Assembly (NCBI GenBank): GCA_049697115.1
Contig: JBAVVD010000052.1
Span: forward strand, 28,430 to 92,429
Origin: JBAVVD01 sp049697115
Lineage (GTDB): Bacteria; Acidobacteriota; Aminicenantia; Aminicenantales; UBA4085
Length of the DNA stretch: 64,000 nt
Direction: 5' to 3'
Part shown: positions 33,314 to 42,076 of the stretch, one piece after another
Layout of the letters: every line of letters begins with the position of its first letter
Position numbering within the stretch: position 1 is the stretch's first letter
The notes under the pieces: model-generated
Told to the model about the DNA's origin: nothing
Database searches by the model: none
Seen by the model: only the letters and a program-made list of their open reading frames with translations
Program-made: the position numbers and the translations under genes

Positions 33314-34195
33314 TCATCCCCTCCTTTTTCTCAGATCCTCCACTATTTCATATTTCCCATCTTTAATGAAGCCAAAATGAATATGCGGCTTTATTCTCCC
33401 GTGAAAATCCGAGCCAGCCGTAGCCACAAGGTCAAGCTCCTGGGCCGTCTCTCGGTAAATTTTGACCTGTTCCGGCGTGTGGTAGGATGAATAAACCTCC
33501 ACACCTCTAAGGCCCTGTTCCTTGAGAAACTTGAGGTCTTCTCTCGTCGCCTGCTCAAAGTATGCCCCTGGATGAGCCAGAACGGGCACTCCTTCTGTTT
33601 GAGGAGCGAGCTTAAGGACTTCAATTAAGCGAATGTGCCTTTTAGGAACAAAGGCGGGCTTCCCCTCCATGAAATAGTCCTTGTAAAAAAGATAGGGAGC
33701 AAACGGACGGTTATCTCCTTTGAGATATTTTTTCATTTCCGGATGGCTGTTCTTCCGCATCTTATCCAGCAAAATCTGGGCAATGGTCACTCCCAGGGGA
33801 GGTGTGGACTTCGTCTTCTTGAGGACCTCCTCCCAGGAGATGTCAAAGCCAAGGGCCTGGAGCTTCTGAATCCGCTCTTTGGCTTCTTGGAACCTTGTCT
33901 CCCTCACCCGGGTCATGATGGAACGAACGACCGGACTCTCCCAGTTCACAAAAGGAAGGAGGAGATGGAATTCACGGCTGTCAAAAAGCGTTGTCAGCTC
34001 GATGCTGGGGATAACCTCGACTCCGGAGTCACGGCTCAAGTCCACGGCATCCGGATAGGCGGCCGTTGTGTCATGGTCGGATATGGAAATGGCTTTAAAT
34101 CCGCTCTCTCTGGCCAAACGGATCAGATGGAGGGGAGAGAAATCTCCGTCGCTGCTTTTGTTGGAATGAATGTGGAGGTCGACCCAGTCACTCAT
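33314..34195 (-). CDS. PHP-domain phosphoesterase
   Basis: A 293-residue protein of the PHP family related to YciV/TrpH and 3',5'-nucleoside bisphosphate phosphatases. Metal-binding motifs are complete: DLHIHSNKSSDG, SISDHDTTAAYPDA, PSIELTT, VLAHPGAYF and the C-terminal GSDFHGRIKPHIHFG. Likely substrates are nucleoside bisphosphates or RNA 5' ends. Its ATG shares one base with the purC stop, so it is coupled to purC. Confidence 0.88.
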   Translation of the reverse strand: MSDWVDLHIHSNKSSDGDFSPLHLIRLARESGFKAISISDHDTTAAYPDAVDLSRDSGVEVIPSIELTTLFDSREFHLLLPFVNWESPVVRSIMTRVRETRFQEAKERIQKLQALGFDISWEEVLKKTKSTPPLGVTIAQILLDKMRKNSHPEMKKYLKGDNRPFAPYLFYKDYFMEGKPAFVPKRHIRLIEVLKLAPQTEGVPVLAHPGAYFEQATREDLKFLKEQGLRGVEVYSSYHTPEQVKIYRETAQELDLVATAGSDFHGRIKPHIHFGFIKDGKYEIVEDLRKRRG

Positions 34196-35085
34196 CAGAG
34201 CTCGCTTTTATCCGTTAACAGGCGATAGATTTCCAAATATCTTTGTGAGGTTTGTTCGATGACATCCTCAGGAAGCGGAGGGGGAGGGGACTTTTTATCC
34301 CAACTCGTACTCTCCAGATAATTCCTGACAAACTGCTTATCCAGACTCGGCTGACCCTTTTCGGGCGCATAACTGGCCAGGGGCCAGAACCTGGAGGAAT
34401 CGGGCGTAAAGATTTCATCTATAAGGATCAGCTTGTCGTTGTCCAGGCCAAATTCAAATTTCGTATCGGCGATGATGATTCCTTTGGAAAGCGTATGAAA
34501 GGACGCTTTTTGGTAGAGTTCAAGGCTGACCTTTTTGATTTTCTGGGCGAGCGAATTTCCCACCATTTTCTGCATTTCTTTGAATGAGATATTTTCATCA
34601 TGCCCTTCTTCCGCCTTGGTCGCCGGAGTGAAGATGGGCTCCGCCAGCCTTTCCGAGTCACTCAGGCCGGGAGGCAGCTTGATCCCGCTGATTTTTCCCG
34701 TCGCCTTGTATTCTTTCCAGCCTGAACCGGCTAAATATCCCCGGACCACGCATTCCACAGGAACGACACTGGTTTTCCGGACCAGCATGGACCTCTTTTC
34801 CAAAACCTCTCTATGCGTTTTCAGAATGGGAGGAAATTCATCGACTTCCGCCGTCAGAAGATGATTGGGGCAGATGAGAGATGTGTAGTCAAACCAGAAC
34901 TTGGAAAGCTGGGTTAAAATTTTCCCTTTCCCCGGGATCAGGGAGGGAAGGATAAAATCGAAGGCAGAAATCCGGTCGGTGGCCACGATGAGGAGCTTGT
35001 CCTCCATTTCGTAGACGTTCCGGACCTTGCCCTTTTTAAAAAGGCGCAGTTCAGGGATAAAAATATCGCCATATATTTTTTCCAT
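34195..35085 (-). CDS. purC: SAICAR synthetase
   Basis: A 296-residue phosphoribosylaminoimidazole-succinocarboxamide synthase of purine synthesis, of the longer type. It has KKGKVRNVYEM at the N-terminus for ATP, VATDRISAFDFILPS, VVRGYLAGSGWKEY, SFKEMQKMVG and LILIDEIFTPDSSRFW. ATG at 35085 with AGGTGG is chosen. It is the first gene of a run that continues into the PHP, cvpA-like and fis-like genes. Confidence 0.95.
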   Translation of the reverse strand: MEKIYGDIFIPELRLFKKGKVRNVYEMEDKLLIVATDRISAFDFILPSLIPGKGKILTQLSKFWFDYTSLICPNHLLTAEVDEFPPILKTHREVLEKRSMLVRKTSVVPVECVVRGYLAGSGWKEYKATGKISGIKLPPGLSDSERLAEPIFTPATKAEEGHDENISFKEMQKMVGNSLAQKIKKVSLELYQKASFHTLSKGIIIADTKFEFGLDNDKLILIDEIFTPDSSRFWPLASYAPEKGQPSLDKQFVRNYLESTSWDKKSPPPPLPEDVIEQTSQRYLEIYRLLTDKSEL

Positions 35086-35189
35086 TGGCACCACCTGAAA
35101 TATTAAAAAGAATATATAAATTGAAAGCGAAAATCAAATGAAAGTTAAGGAAAATCAGCATCTCCAAAACCATGAAAAATATAAGAACA

Positions 35190-35894
35190 CTAGACAGACA
35201 GGCCAATGAAACTCAGCATCCGTCCGGCTTTCATCCCCTCTCTCCGGAAAGACGGGAAATTTCCGTCACAGTGCGTGCAGATGGGGGAAAGGAAAATGTT
35301 GTCTTCATGGATTTCCTTATGCCGCATCTGCTTTAAGTTGGCTTCGCGCAAATCGAGCAGAAACTTGCCCGGATGACATGGATGAGGCCGAAAAACATCT
35401 TCTGGAAGATCGGCCTCTTTAAAACTCTGCCGCACTTCCCCTCCGACTTCATAGCAGTCAGGTCCGATACCCGGCCCCAAGGCCACAAGAAGAGAAGACG
35501 GCTGACACCCATAACGGCTCTGGAGCTCTGTAATCACCCGTTCGAGGATCCGTTTTTGGGTTCCTCTCCAGCCGCAGTGAACAGCCGCAATCACCCGCCG
35601 TTCTTCATCCACTATGAGGACCGGAAGACAGTCAGCGGTCCGGATGACCAGGAAAAAATGCGGCCGGACTGTGGCCAGGGCATCTCCGGTTAATTTCTTT
35701 TCGGGCATCCTGTCGATACGGTGGATGCGGTCCGAATGAACCTGTTCGAGAAAAATCCGTCGAAAATGTTTTCTCTCCGAATATTTTTTAAGATCCCGCT
35801 CCTGCCACTCCTTTGTGCCGAAGCCATGGACAAGAAAGGGGATCTGCGTCAGACGGGTAACGGTCAGGAAATGCGTCTCAGCTCCAGGAATCAT
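35190..35894 (-). CDS. pgeF: Laccase-domain protein PgeF (YfiH/YlmD)
   Basis: A 234-residue protein of the family once called multicopper polyphenol oxidase. Members are now described as purine nucleoside phosphorylase/adenosine deaminase enzymes or as peptidoglycan editing factor. Metal-binding residues are in QVHSD, RTADCLPVLIVD, AAVHCGWRGT and GPGIGPDCYEVG, with FPSFRREG near the C-terminus. The ATG at 35894 is chosen because a promoter (TTGAAT, TATATA) ends nine bases before it; the open frame upstream to a TTG at 35933 runs through that promoter. Confidence 0.9.
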   Translation of the reverse strand: MIPGAETHFLTVTRLTQIPFLVHGFGTKEWQERDLKKYSERKHFRRIFLEQVHSDRIHRIDRMPEKKLTGDALATVRPHFFLVIRTADCLPVLIVDEERRVIAAVHCGWRGTQKRILERVITELQSRYGCQPSSLLVALGPGIGPDCYEVGGEVRQSFKEADLPEDVFRPHPCHPGKFLLDLREANLKQMRHKEIHEDNIFLSPICTHCDGNFPSFRREGMKAGRMLSFIGLSV

Positions 35895-35903
35895 CGCTCT
35901 GGT

Positions 35904-35933
35904 TATATATATTATTCCCGCTCTACAATTCAA
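35904..35933 (-). promoter_or_regulatory. Promoter of pgeF
   Basis: On the minus strand TTGAAT (35933-35928), 18-base spacer and TATATA (35909-35904), nine bases before the ATG; no Shine-Dalgarno is seen. Confidence 0.4.
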
Positions 35934-36048
35934 GTTTCATCAAGTGGTTCTCTTCCATTTTGGGTGGATTCATTTAAGGAAGATATCCGGAATGGCTAAA
36001 GCGACTATTGAAGGTTTAGCCTTAAGTTCTCATTGGTCCTGATGAAAC
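35934..36048. repeat. Three-stem inverted-repeat element between divergent promoters
   Basis: Closing arms GTTTCATCA (35934-35942) and TGATGAAAC (36040-36048) enclose two hairpins: TCTTCC (35951) with GGAAGA (35978), and GGCTAAA (35994) with TTTAGCC (36015). The whole can fold as a multi-branch structure. It lies between the pgeF -35 box and the radical SAM -10 box, so it is upstream of both and not an obvious 5' leader. A TACAAT box precedes it on the plus strand. Confidence 0.5.
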
Positions 36049-36099
36049 GTGTCGGCGGCCTCCTCCAGTCCCGGAACCTATACATGAATACAAAGGGGA

Positions 36100-36108
36100 T
36101 GATATAAT
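36100..36108 (+). promoter_or_regulatory. Extended -10 promoter of radical SAM gene
   Basis: TGATATAAT, a perfect extended -10, 27 bases before the ATG at 36136. No -35 box. An A/T palindrome (AAAAAATT then AATTTTTT) sits between it and the gene. Confidence 0.5.
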
Positions 36109-36135
36109 TTCAAAAAATTAAATTTTTTGATTCGC

Positions 36136-37089
36136 ATGTGCCCCACAAAAACGTCTGTGAATTTTGAGCCGTCTTACCTGAAGACGCTTCGCCAGGGACT
36201 GTTTCCAGAAAGAATCGAAAATGCCTACCGCATTCTCACGTATTGCACTCTCTGTCCTCGGAACTGCGGCGTTAACCGCGTGAAAGGAGAAAAGGGATAC
36301 TGCGGTGCCGGACTTCTGCCGGAAGTTTCCTCCTCCGGCCCTCATTTCGGAGAAGAAGAGCCACTGGTCGGTATCCACGGCTCGGGAACGATTTTTTTCA
36401 CTCACTGCAATCTGAAATGCGGTTTCTGCCAGAACTTTTCCATCAGCCATCTCGGAGAAGGTCGGCCCATCTCTCTGGAGAGTTTGGCAAAGACAATGGT
36501 GGAGCTTCAACATTCAGGCTGTCACAACATCAATTATGTCACGCCCAGCCATTTTGTTCCCCAAATCCTGAAAGCTCTTCCCCTGGCCGCCCACATGGGG
36601 CTCTCTGTTCCGCTTGTGTACAACACAGGCGGCTATGATGCCCCGGAAACACTCCATCTCCTGGATGGGATAATCGACATATACATGCCCGACTTTAAAT
36701 TCAGTCGGAAAGATGTCGCCCAGGAATACTGCGAGGCCCCGGACTACCCCGAAGCGGCACGGATCGCTTTCAAGGAAATGCACCGCCAGGTCGGCGATCT
36801 AATCCTTGATGATAGAGGAATCGCCTGCCGGGGGCTTCTGGTCAGACACCTTGTCCTTCCTGAAGGGCTGGCCGGAACCGAAGATATCATGCGTTTTCTC
36901 TCTAGGGAGGTCTCCGGAAACACTTATATCAACATCATGGACCAGTATCATCCCTGCGGCGAACTTCCTCCCCGCTCGGCCCTCAACCGCAGGATCACGC
37001 ACAGCGAATTCAGCAATGCGGTGGAAGCGGCCAAGAAGATGGGGCTCCACCGCCTGGACAAGAGAGAGAGATTCCGGATCATCCGGTAA
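36136..37089 (+). CDS. Radical SAM protein, PflX/pyruvate-formate-lyase-activase homolog
   Basis: A 317-residue radical SAM enzyme. The 4Fe-4S/SAM motif is CNLKCGFCQN near residue 95; an extra N-terminal cysteine group CTLCPRNCGVNR with GYCGAG (about residues 36-60) is typical of the COG1313 (PflX) family of uncharacterised activase homologs. The glycyl-radical partner, if any, is not in the window. The ATG at 36136 is chosen over a TTG at 36127; neither has a ribosome site. Confidence 0.86.
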   Translation: MCPTKTSVNFEPSYLKTLRQGLFPERIENAYRILTYCTLCPRNCGVNRVKGEKGYCGAGLLPEVSSSGPHFGEEEPLVGIHGSGTIFFTHCNLKCGFCQNFSISHLGEGRPISLESLAKTMVELQHSGCHNINYVTPSHFVPQILKALPLAAHMGLSVPLVYNTGGYDAPETLHLLDGIIDIYMPDFKFSRKDVAQEYCEAPDYPEAARIAFKEMHRQVGDLILDDRGIACRGLLVRHLVLPEGLAGTEDIMRFLSREVSGNTYINIMDQYHPCGELPPRSALNRRITHSEFSNAVEAAKKMGLHRLDKRERFRIIR

Positions 37090-37238
37090 TGCCTCTCTCT
37101 TGCTCTTTATCGAGTCTCCGTATATTATATGTTTTCAATGCTTCAGATTCCTTCGGTCATAAAGCCAGGAAGGAGGAAATCCCGCATCCAAAAATGGAGA
37201 GATTCTACAGCTCGCCAAAAACTCACAGAGAACGGTTA

Positions 37239-38369
37239 ATGAAGATTCTTGTCCTGGGGACAATACTCTTTTTCCTCGCCATCCTGACGTCTTTTACTGG
37301 AGAGAGAAGGCCTCGTCTGCGGGAGTTCGGCATCAAAACCGGTGTGATTGAACCCGGTCCGCTGAATGCCATCACGGATGTCTCCGGAGTCAGGGTCGGA
37401 CATTTCACCTTGATCAAAGAAGGGCACATACGGACAGGAGTGACCGCCATTCTCCCTCATGAAGGCAATATCTACCAGGAGAAAGTTCCGGCCGCCATTT
37501 CTGTCGCCAACGGCTATGGAAAATTAACGGGCTTGACTCAAGTTGAAGAGCTGGGGAATCTGGAAACGCCGATTATCCTGACGAACACATTAAGTGTACC
37601 CACTGCCGCAGATGCCGTCATCGACTATATCCTCTCTCTTCCCCAAAACGAAAATGTCGAATCGGTCAATCCCGTCATCGGAGAAACCAACGACAGCTGG
37701 TTGAACGATATCCGGGGACGGCATATCCAAAAAGAGCATGTTCTTGAGGCCATCCAAAATGCGCGCCCAGGGCCTGTGGAAGAAGGCGCGGTGGGCGCGG
37801 GGACAGGAACGATCTGTTTTCGATTCAAGGGCGGCATCGGCACTTCCTCGCGCAGGCTTCCGGCATCCCGCGGAGGATACACGGTGGGCGTTCTGGTCCA
37901 GACAAACTTTGGAGGAATTCTCCAGATTAACGGTTTTCCGGTAGGACGTCTCCTCGGAGATTATTTTATGAAAGAGGACCAGCCACCGCAATCCGAAGGC
38001 TCATGCATGATCGTTGTGGCCACAGATGCCCCCTTGGACAGCCGCAACCTCAAGCGCCTGGCCAAGCGCGCTCTTCTGGGCATCGTCCGGACCGGGGGCT
38101 TCTTTTCCAATGGAAGCGGAGATTATGCCATTGCGTTTTCCACAGCCAGGGAAGTCCGCATCCCTCACCGCCTGCCTTCCTCAACCCAGCCAGTCGTGCT
38201 CTTAAGAAATGACCACATGTCTCCCCTCTTTCTGGCTGCGGTGGAAGCCGCGGAAGAGGCCATTCTCAATTCCCTCTTCAAGGCCGAGAGAATGGAAGGA
38301 GTCAACGGCCGTGTCGTTGACGCCCTGCCCCTTGAGAAACTTAAAAAACTCATGGGCCAGAAGCATTGA
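37239..38369 (+). CDS. P1 family (DmpA-type) aminopeptidase, exported
   Basis: A 376-residue Ntn-hydrolase of family S58, which cuts itself into two chains and releases N-terminal residues, including D-amino acids and beta-peptides in some members. The self-cleavage site is visible in KGGIGTSSRRLP, with the predicted nucleophile serine after GT; GAVGAGTGTICFRF precedes it. An N-terminal hydrophobic segment (MKILVLGTILFFLAILTSF) gives export to the periplasm; this start at 37239 is preceded by GAGAACGG. It lies two bases before the racemase gene, which suggests joint work on D- or unusual amino acids. Confidence 0.88.
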   Translation: MKILVLGTILFFLAILTSFTGERRPRLREFGIKTGVIEPGPLNAITDVSGVRVGHFTLIKEGHIRTGVTAILPHEGNIYQEKVPAAISVANGYGKLTGLTQVEELGNLETPIILTNTLSVPTAADAVIDYILSLPQNENVESVNPVIGETNDSWLNDIRGRHIQKEHVLEAIQNARPGPVEEGAVGAGTGTICFRFKGGIGTSSRRLPASRGGYTVGVLVQTNFGGILQINGFPVGRLLGDYFMKEDQPPQSEGSCMIVVATDAPLDSRNLKRLAKRALLGIVRTGGFFSNGSGDYAIAFSTAREVRIPHRLPSSTQPVVLLRNDHMSPLFLAAVEAAEEAILNSLFKAERMEGVNGRVVDALPLEKLKKLMGQKH

Positions 38370-38371
38370 CC

Positions 38372-39082
38372 ATGAAAAAAACAATCGGAATTCTGGGCGG
38401 AATGGGCCCCGAAGCTACAGCCTACTTTTTCGACCTGATCATCAAACACACTGCAGCCGGAAAGGATCAAGATCATATCCCAGTGCTCATCTGGAACAAT
38501 CCCAAAGTCCCGCCAAGGACAGACGCCATTCTCCATGGAGGCCAAAGTCCTCTCCCTCAACTTCGGGAAGGCGCTAAAATTCTATGCCGGGCCGGTGCCG
38601 ATTTCATTGTCATGCCCTGCATGACGGCTCACTATTATTTCCAGGAGATTACGGCCCGAGAAAAAACTCCTTTTGTCCACCTCATTCAAGAAGCCCTTCT
38701 CTATGCCCAAAAGAAAATCCCTGGAATCAAAAAAGCGGGGCTGATTGCCAGCAGCGGCACAGTGGCATCAGGCCTTTTTCATAAGATATTTGAAAAAAAA
38801 GGCATCCAGATTCTCAATCCCTCCCCCAAAGACCAGGAGCGGGTGATGGAGGCCATATTCGGGAAGAAGGGAATCAAGGCGGGCTTTACTTCCGGCAGGC
38901 CAAAAAAACTCCTCCTGAGTGCGGCCCGCAAGCTCATCTCCGGCGGGGCAGAGGCGATTATCGCCGGATGCACAGAAGTGCCCCTGGCGCTGAAGGAGGG
39001 AGACCTCACTATCCCTTTTATCGAACCCATGCGCATCGCCGCCATGACGTGCATCAAGATGGCCGGCTACACAACAAAATAA
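38372..39082 (+). CDS. Aspartate/glutamate racemase family protein with altered motif
   Basis: A 236-residue cofactor-independent racemase of the Asp/Glu/hydantoin family. It starts TIGILGGMGPEATAYFFDLI. The first catalytic cysteine lies in MPCMTAHYY, where most relatives have PCNTAH; the second is in IAGCTEVPLAL. Both cysteines are kept, so racemisation is plausible, but the asparagine that helps hold the substrate is methionine. The ATG at 38372 is chosen over a TTG at 38366. Probably co-transcribed with the P1 peptidase. Confidence 0.85.
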   Translation: MKKTIGILGGMGPEATAYFFDLIIKHTAAGKDQDHIPVLIWNNPKVPPRTDAILHGGQSPLPQLREGAKILCRAGADFIVMPCMTAHYYFQEITAREKTPFVHLIQEALLYAQKKIPGIKKAGLIASSGTVASGLFHKIFEKKGIQILNPSPKDQERVMEAIFGKKGIKAGFTSGRPKKLLLSAARKLISGGAEAIIAGCTEVPLALKEGDLTIPFIEPMRIAAMTCIKMAGYTTK

Positions 39083-39084
39083 TT

Positions 39085-39245
39085 GGGGACACAATTCCGA
39101 TTTTCTTTTTTTCCGGCGAACACTCGGACTCTATGAAAATGTCGAGAATACATACTTGATCCACTCCATTTTCTTAAAATAAGATTAATCAATAGACCGA
39201 CTGAAAAACAGGGATGGGAAATTAAGAAATGGGGATTGTGTCCCC
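39085..39245. repeat. 161-bp element with inverted GGGGACACAAT ends
   Basis: GGGGACACAAT at 39085-39095 is repeated inverted as ATTGTGTCCCC at 39235-39245, with further similarity inward (CC then ATTT). It sits between the racemase stop and the rpsU promoter, and contains no supported gene. Similar GGGAC-containing sequence occurs at about 11885-11905. It may be a REP pair or MITE. Confidence 0.55.
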
Positions 39246-39265
39246 ATGGTTTCCCTTGGTGCCGC

Positions 39266-39294
39266 TTGACAAGAAGGCGCCAATCGGATATAAA
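39266..39294 (+). promoter_or_regulatory. Promoter of rpsU-lipA
   Basis: TTGACA (39266-39271), 17-base spacer, TATAAA (39289-39294), 36 bases before the rpsU TTG. Confidence 0.75.
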
Positions 39295-39330
39295 ATCAAA
39301 TACTTTTTAAGTTGTAAGGAGGTGAACAGC

Positions 39331-39537
39331 TTGGCTTTTGTGGTTGTAGAAGATGGAGAATCTCTCGAAAGCGCCCTGAAAAGATTCAAGAGAAGAGTCC
39401 AGCAGGAAGCCATCATCAAAGAAATCAAAAGGCATTCCGTCTATTTTAAACCCGGCGAAAAAAAACGGATGAAGCAAGCCCAGGCCCGCAAACGGATGAG
39501 ACGACGCCTCAAAAGAGAAAAAGACTTAGAGTATTGA
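39331..39537 (+). CDS. rpsU: 30S ribosomal protein S21
   Basis: A 68-residue bS21, matching the family's usual length. It reads LAFVVVEDGESLESALKRFKR and ends in a basic arginine/lysine-rich tail with KKRMKQAQARKRMRRRLKR, split from the head by KRHSVYFKPGE. The start is TTG at 39331, fixed by AAGGAGGTG six bases upstream; the longer open frame to 39229 would run through the promoter. Its stop overlaps the lipA TTG. Confidence 0.95.
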   Translation: MAFVVVEDGESLESALKRFKRRVQQEAIIKEIKRHSVYFKPGEKKRMKQAQARKRMRRRLKREKDLEY

Positions 39538-40442
39538 CCGCATATCAAAGAGAACGGATAAAAACCGAAAAAAAGCCTTCTTGGCTGAAAGTCAAACTTC
39601 CTTCCCATCCTCATTTTTTTTCTGTCTCATCGCTTCTGAAAGAAAAGGGATTGAATACAATCTGCCAGAGTGCGCGGTGTCCCAATCAGGCGGAGTGCTG
39701 GTCTCAAAAAACGGCCACTTTTTTGATCCTAGGAAATATCTGCAGCCGCAGATGTTCTTTCTGCGCTGTCCAAAAAGGATTGCCGCTCACCCTTTCCCAG
39801 GAAGAGCCGGAGCAGGTGGCTGAAACCGTCGCCTCCTTCGGCCTTTCTTATGCCGTGGTTACTTCCGTCACCAGGGATGATCTTGATGACGGCGGGGCCT
39901 CACAATTTACGCGGACTGTCCGGGCTATAAAAAGGCGAATTTCGGAAGCAAAAGTGGAGGTTCTGATTCCCGATTTTAACGGAAATGAAAACGCCCTGAA
40001 TGAAGTCATTCGGGCAAAACCTGATGTCCTCAGCCACAACCTGGAAACAACCGAAGCCCTTTATCCTCAAATCAACAGACCGGTCGAATACTACCGGAGG
40101 TCTCTTAAAGTGCTGGAGAAAGCCGGGGAAATGGGCATCCTCACCAAATCAGGGCTTATGGCCGGCCTGGGCGAGACAGAAGAAGAGCTTTTCCAGACTT
40201 TTAAAGATTTAAGAAGCGTCGCCTGCAGCCTTCTGACCATCGGCCAATATCTCCAGCCCACACGGGCCAGCATCCCTGTCCGGAAATACTATTCTCCTCA
40301 GGAGTTTACCTCTCTGCGGAAGGCCGCGCTCAGCCTCGGATTCAAGGAGGTCGTCTCGGGCCCTCTTGTCCGGAGCTCTTTTCATGCCCGTCAATTGTAT
40401 GATTCCTGTGCAAAGGCGATCGTCCCATCATGCGCTATTTAA
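39534..40442 (+). CDS. lipA: Lipoyl synthase
   Basis: A 302-residue radical SAM enzyme that inserts two sulfurs into octanoyl-protein to make lipoyl groups. The auxiliary cluster cysteines are in CQSARCPNQAECW (near residues 44-56) and the SAM cluster in CSRRCSFC near residue 70; VVTSVTRDDLDDGGA, SGLMAGLGETEEEL and the C-terminal RSSFHARQ serine motif are standard. The start is TTG at 39534, overlapping the rpsU stop. Its acceptor complexes are not in the window. Confidence 0.95.
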   Translation: MTAYQRERIKTEKKPSWLKVKLPSHPHFFSVSSLLKEKGLNTICQSARCPNQAECWSQKTATFLILGNICSRRCSFCAVQKGLPLTLSQEEPEQVAETVASFGLSYAVVTSVTRDDLDDGGASQFTRTVRAIKRRISEAKVEVLIPDFNGNENALNEVIRAKPDVLSHNLETTEALYPQINRPVEYYRRSLKVLEKAGEMGILTKSGLMAGLGETEEELFQTFKDLRSVACSLLTIGQYLQPTRASIPVRKYYSPQEFTSLRKAALSLGFKEVVSGPLVRSSFHARQLYDSCAKAIVPSCAI

Positions 40443-41170
40443 TTTTTACGGATATTCACGGAAATTTGGAGGCTCTCAATACGCTCCTCAAATTTTCACA
40501 ACGGAGAAAGATTGACTACTTTGTGTGCCTCGGAGACCTGGTCGGCTACGGAGCCTCCCCCAACGAGACGATCCAGAAAATTCACAACCTCAAGCCCCTG
40601 TCCATCATACGGGGCAACCACGATAAAGCCGTGAGCGGCCTGGATTCCATAGAGAACTTCAATCCCATTGCCGCCTCCGCCATTCAGTGGACAAAGAAGC
40701 GGATCCTGAAAAAAAATCGCGACCTGCTGGTCCATCTCAAAAAAGGCCCCCAGATCGTCCACAACCTTTTCACGATCTGTCATGGTGCTCCTTTTGACGA
40801 AGATTACTATATTTTTGGAGAGTTCGACGCCGCAGAGGCCTTTCAATATCTCAAATCCCCTCTTTGCTTTTTCGGCCACACCCATTTCCCTTTCATCTAC
40901 ACCATGAGGGATTCCTGGGTGGAAGCGACTTTTCTGGAGGGCAACTTCAGCGAGCTGAAGCTCGAAAAAGATGTTCAGTACCTCATCAATCCCGGATCGG
41001 TCGGCCAGCCCCGGGATAGAAATCCTCGCGCCGGCTTTGCCATTTACGATTCGGATACCCGCCTCGTGAAATTTTACCGCCTCCCCTATGCGGTCGAGGA
41101 AGCCCAGAAAAAAATCTTGAAAGAAAACCTGCCTCCAGCCCTGGCCGAAAGGCTCTCTCTGGGCATTTAA
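40430..41170 (+). CDS. Metallophosphoesterase (YfcE/DUF2437-like)
   Basis: A 246-residue calcineurin-like phosphoesterase. All metal motifs are present: TDIHGNLEAL at the N-terminus, CLGDLVGYGASPNE, IRGNHDKAV, ICHGAPFDE and FGHTHFPF, then NPGSVGQPRDRNPRAGFAIY. Small bacterial relatives act on cyclic or phosphodiester nucleotides or proteins; the substrate is unknown. It overlaps the lipA end by 13 bases and is convergent with the DUF1848 gene, which it overlaps by four bases. Confidence 0.88.
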   Translation: MRYLIFTDIHGNLEALNTLLKFSQRRKIDYFVCLGDLVGYGASPNETIQKIHNLKPLSIIRGNHDKAVSGLDSIENFNPIAASAIQWTKKRILKKNRDLLVHLKKGPQIVHNLFTICHGAPFDEDYYIFGEFDAAEAFQYLKSPLCFFGHTHFPFIYTMRDSWVEATFLEGNFSELKLEKDVQYLINPGSVGQPRDRNPRAGFAIYDSDTRLVKFYRLPYAVEEAQKKILKENLPPALAERLSLGI

Positions 41171-42015
41171 CGCATTCTGGGATTCGCATAACAGTACAGA
41201 CAGCTGTGGGGGCACGACTGGCTGTAGCTTCCAATATCCAGGGATTCCGTGCATTCACATTCCGGCCTCTGGCTCTTGTCTTTGGCCAGGGACACCGGCG
41301 CCCGCTGAGGATGGAGGCCCTGGAGCAGCCGGCCGTCAATACAGGAAGATGGCCTGATCCCCGGAACTTCAGAGAGAAAGCGCTGGCTGCACACAAAAAG
41401 GTTAAGCTGCCGGCGCTCAGCCACTTTTGACAGCCAGAGGGCAGCGGCTTTCTTCTCCTCCGGGGAAGGGTCCACATAGAGGAAATTTTTCTGCGCAGCC
41501 CGTCTCAACGCTTTGCCGTACCACTGGGTAAAGCTGAAACGGATATCCTTAATCCCCAGGCGGCTTGCCCTTTCGGCCAGTTTTTCAAAAAAACAGAGAT
41601 TGGTCTCCAGCTTCCCCTTTTCTTTCCAGTAGATCACGGGATCAAAACGGAGCGAAATCCTTTGCGGTGAGCCGACGATCTCCACCAGAGCCGGAAGTTG
41701 AGAGAATGCCGACAGGGGCGGCGGAACCTCCCTTTCAATGAAACTTCCGCCCAGACCGGTGATCGTGAAAAGACAGTACAGCTGGTCATATCTTGTCAGG
41801 GCTTTCCGGAGGCCAGCTCTGTCTTCGATGAGGGAGGAAAAATCCTTGGACCAGAGGACAACAGTATGGACGGCCTCGGGCTGCAAATCAACGGTATAGA
41901 CCTGCCGTGCAGGACCGTATATACGGGCTTTTCCTTCCTCAATGACTCCCGAAAGCCACTCCGGGAAAAAAGCCACTAAATCTGTTCTGCGGGAAGCGCT
42001 GATGACATTCTTCAT
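41167..42015 (-). CDS. DUF1848 family cysteine-motif protein
   Basis: A 282-residue protein starting MKNVISASRRTDLVAFFPEWL, the hallmark N-terminus of DUF1848, and ending in a cysteine cluster ECECTESLDIG and SCPHSCLYCYAN. The final C-x3-C-x2-C is like a radical SAM cluster but sits at the C-terminus. Function is unknown; an Fe-S redox or radical role is inferred. It stands alone between the phosphoesterase (convergent) and lptB (divergent). Confidence 0.85.
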   Translation of the reverse strand: MKNVISASRRTDLVAFFPEWLSGVIEEGKARIYGPARQVYTVDLQPEAVHTVVLWSKDFSSLIEDRAGLRKALTRYDQLYCLFTITGLGGSFIEREVPPPLSAFSQLPALVEIVGSPQRISLRFDPVIYWKEKGKLETNLCFFEKLAERASRLGIKDIRFSFTQWYGKALRRAAQKNFLYVDPSPEEKKAAALWLSKVAERRQLNLFVCSQRFLSEVPGIRPSSCIDGRLLQGLHPQRAPVSLAKDKSQRPECECTESLDIGSYSQSCPHSCLYCYANPRMR

Positions 42016-42021
42016 CTTGGC

Positions 42022-42050
42022 TTGACAGGCAACGGAAATGCCCTTAGTAT
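42022..42050 (+). promoter_or_regulatory. Promoter of lptB
   Basis: TTGACA (42022-42027), 17-base spacer, TAGTAT (42045-42050), 27 bases before the lptB ATG. Confidence 0.6.
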
Positions 42051-42076
42051 TTTAGCCTCAGAGGCACGCATAATCA

